Source: DATIGJ01 sp035644155 (GTDB lineage: Bacteria; Patescibacteriota; Microgenomatia; Levybacterales; UBA12049). From it: a stretch of 6,470 nucleotides of DNA. Positions 5,601 through 6,470 of this stretch are shown piece by piece. The stretch's first letter is position 1. Each line of letters starts with the position of its first letter. The notes beneath the pieces were generated by a model that had not been told where the DNA came from, searched no databases, and worked only from the letters and a program-made list of their open reading frames with translations. The position numbers were made by a program, and so were the translations under genes. The stretch is taken from NCBI GenBank assembly GCA_035644155.1, contig DASQPC010000094.1, positions 1 to 6,470 on the forward strand, in the 5' to 3' direction.

Positions 5601-6368
5601 CTAGATACCTTTGACAAGTTGAGGAAAAAAGGTGCGAAATGATGGACGAGCATCATTATATGTTTTGCTGGTAAGCCATAATTTCATCATCGAGGTCATT
5701 TGTTTAACTTTTGAGGCTCTTCGTCCGTAGCGTTTGATTCCTTCACGGTGGTAATATAACGAATGAGTAATGTTTGCGACAATGCCATATTGAAAGAATT
5801 TTAAGAACACTTCAGTAAACACAAAAGGATATTTGTTGGTTTTAAAATAAAGCAGATCCTTTGGCAGGCGTTCCCGATTGATCATGACTGTCTCAGGGTG
5901 GAAAGATTCTCCTTGAATCAAGTTTTCATAAATCACTTCATGTTCCTCAGGCAGATTGCTGCGTTCAAGTCTTTTATTATTGTTATCAATACTAGTATAT
6001 TGCGTGCCTACTGCGACAGCTTTGGGATTTTTCAGAAGAAAATTCACTTGGCGTTTGAAACGATTGAGCCCGTTGATATCATGCGGACTCATGAATGCAA
6101 CAAACTGTCCTTGGGCCCGTTTCAGGGCTCGGTTATAACAGGTTGCTAAGCCATAACGTTTCTTATTTCTTTGTATTTCAACTTTTTTAAATTCTTTTTG
6201 GAATTTTTTCAAAAGACTAAAAGAATTGTCCTTTGAGTAGTCATCGATTGCAATAACGTGGATATCTTGATAGGTCTGGTTTTTGAGGCTTTCCAAGCAT
6301 TCGGGGAGATATTTGCCTGCGTTATAAACAGGTAAAATAACAGATACTATTGATGGTTTTAATTTCAT
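5601..6368 (-). CDS. GT2-type glycosyltransferase with divergent catalytic motifs
   Basis: This 255-residue protein has the N-terminal GT-A fold of family 2 glycosyltransferases, which move a sugar from a nucleotide-sugar to a glycan, lipid or protein, usually for cell-surface polymers. Visible landmarks are VSVILPVYNAGKYL (8-21), LKNQTYQDIHVIAIDDYS (D42/D43 for the nucleotide), NKKRYGLATCYNRALKRA (68-85) and a C-terminal ESFHPETVMINRE (154-166). Two usual motifs are altered. The metal-binding DxDD block reads SPHD (94-97), and the region normally carrying the ED catalytic pair reads FTEVFLKFF (184-192), with only E186 acidic. It may use altered chemistry or be inactive. No transmembrane segment is obvious, and at 255 residues it is a short, soluble or peripheral member. 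The start ATG at 6368 places the first strand a few residues in, as normal. It lies alone on the minus strand with its own promoter, and no Shine-Dalgarno is seen. Confidence 0.88.
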   Translation of the reverse strand: MKLKPSIVSVILPVYNAGKYLPECLESLKNQTYQDIHVIAIDDYSKDNSFSLLKKFQKEFKKVEIQRNKKRYGLATCYNRALKRAQGQFVAFMSPHDINGLNRFKRQVNFLLKNPKAVAVGTQYTSIDNNNKRLERSNLPEEHEVIYENLIQGESFHPETVMINRERLPKDLLYFKTNKYPFVFTEVFLKFFQYGIVANITHSLYYHREGIKRYGRRASKVKQMTSMMKLWLTSKTYNDARPSFRTFFPQLVKGI

Positions 6369-6378
6369 AGATATTTAC

Positions 6379-6397
6379 TTGTTCGAAGTATGAACAA
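6379..6397. promoter_or_regulatory. Small hairpin in the glycosyltransferase leader
   Basis: TTGTTC (6379-6384) and GAACAA (6392-6397) are perfect inverted repeats around a 7-nt loop, ending 10 nt before the start codon at 6368. In the minus-strand mRNA this makes a 6-bp stem in a leader of about 60 nt. As DNA it could also be an operator half-site pair. With only 6 bp it may be chance. Confidence 0.3.
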
Positions 6398-6438
6398 CCG
6401 TAAAACGAACTGTTACTGTGAGGGCAGAAGCATGCTCT

Positions 6439-6468
6439 AGGATAACACAATAATTGCAGAGTTGTCAA
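6439..6468 (-). promoter_or_regulatory. Promoter of the glycosyltransferase gene
   Basis: On the minus strand TTGACA (6468-6463) is followed after 18 bp by TATCCT (6444-6439, 4 of 6) with a TG one base upstream (extended -10). Transcription would start near 6432, giving a leader of about 60 nt, the longest of the promoter-proximal genes here. Confidence 0.55.
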
Positions 6469-6470
6469 GT

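Noticed and set aside
5898..6149. Plus-strand frames inside the glycosyltransferase gene (also 5956-6138)
   Set aside because: They are antisense shadows of a well-supported GT2 coding frame.

Overview
The window looks like ordinary chromosome from a small-genome, low-to-medium GC bacterium, most likely a member of Patescibacteria/CPR. This is inferred from gene content and style, not from a marker gene. The clues are compact genes, a radA gene joined by an ATGA overlap to a PIN/TRAM gene, an extracellular beta-helix protein with Thr-Pro linkers, few Shine-Dalgarno sites, and -10 boxes lying almost on top of start codons. TAA, TGA and TAG all end genes, and no long frame is broken by TGA. This fits the standard bacterial code rather than the UGA=Gly code of Gracilibacteria/Absconditabacteria.

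Layout: positions 1-470 hold the 3' end of a ribosomal protein S1-type gene (+). Positions 528-2687 encode a 719-residue exported or membrane-anchored protein: a pectate-lyase-like right-handed beta-helix followed by two FW (NBR1-like, four-tryptophan) domains joined by a Thr-Pro linker. Positions 2738-4117 are radA, starting 9 nt after a consensus extended -10 box, so its mRNA is probably leaderless. It overlaps by 4 nt a PIN-TRAM nuclease-like gene (4114-4920). Positions 5601-6368 (-) encode a GT2-type glycosyltransferase with unusual motif residues.

The 680-nt gap between 4920 and 5601 is the least ordinary part. It holds a 16-bp hairpin (4952-4992), a perfect 10-bp inverted repeat (5034-5068), and a TTGACA promoter that fires into about 109 nt ending in a strong intrinsic terminator. 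That segment folds into two hairpins and is a good candidate for an undescribed small RNA. Converging on it is an unannotated 57-codon gene (5227-5400, -) with a near-consensus promoter and almost no 5' UTR. An AT-rich stretch with one perfect DnaA box (5536-5544) follows.

Working relationships: radA and the PIN-TRAM gene are almost certainly co-transcribed and translationally coupled. The beta-helix/FW protein and the glycosyltransferase are plausible cell-surface functions but are not in one operon. The sRNA candidate and the 57-aa gene have 3' ends about 16 nt apart and may influence each other. No tRNA, rRNA, CRISPR array, insertion sequence or phage gene was recognised.
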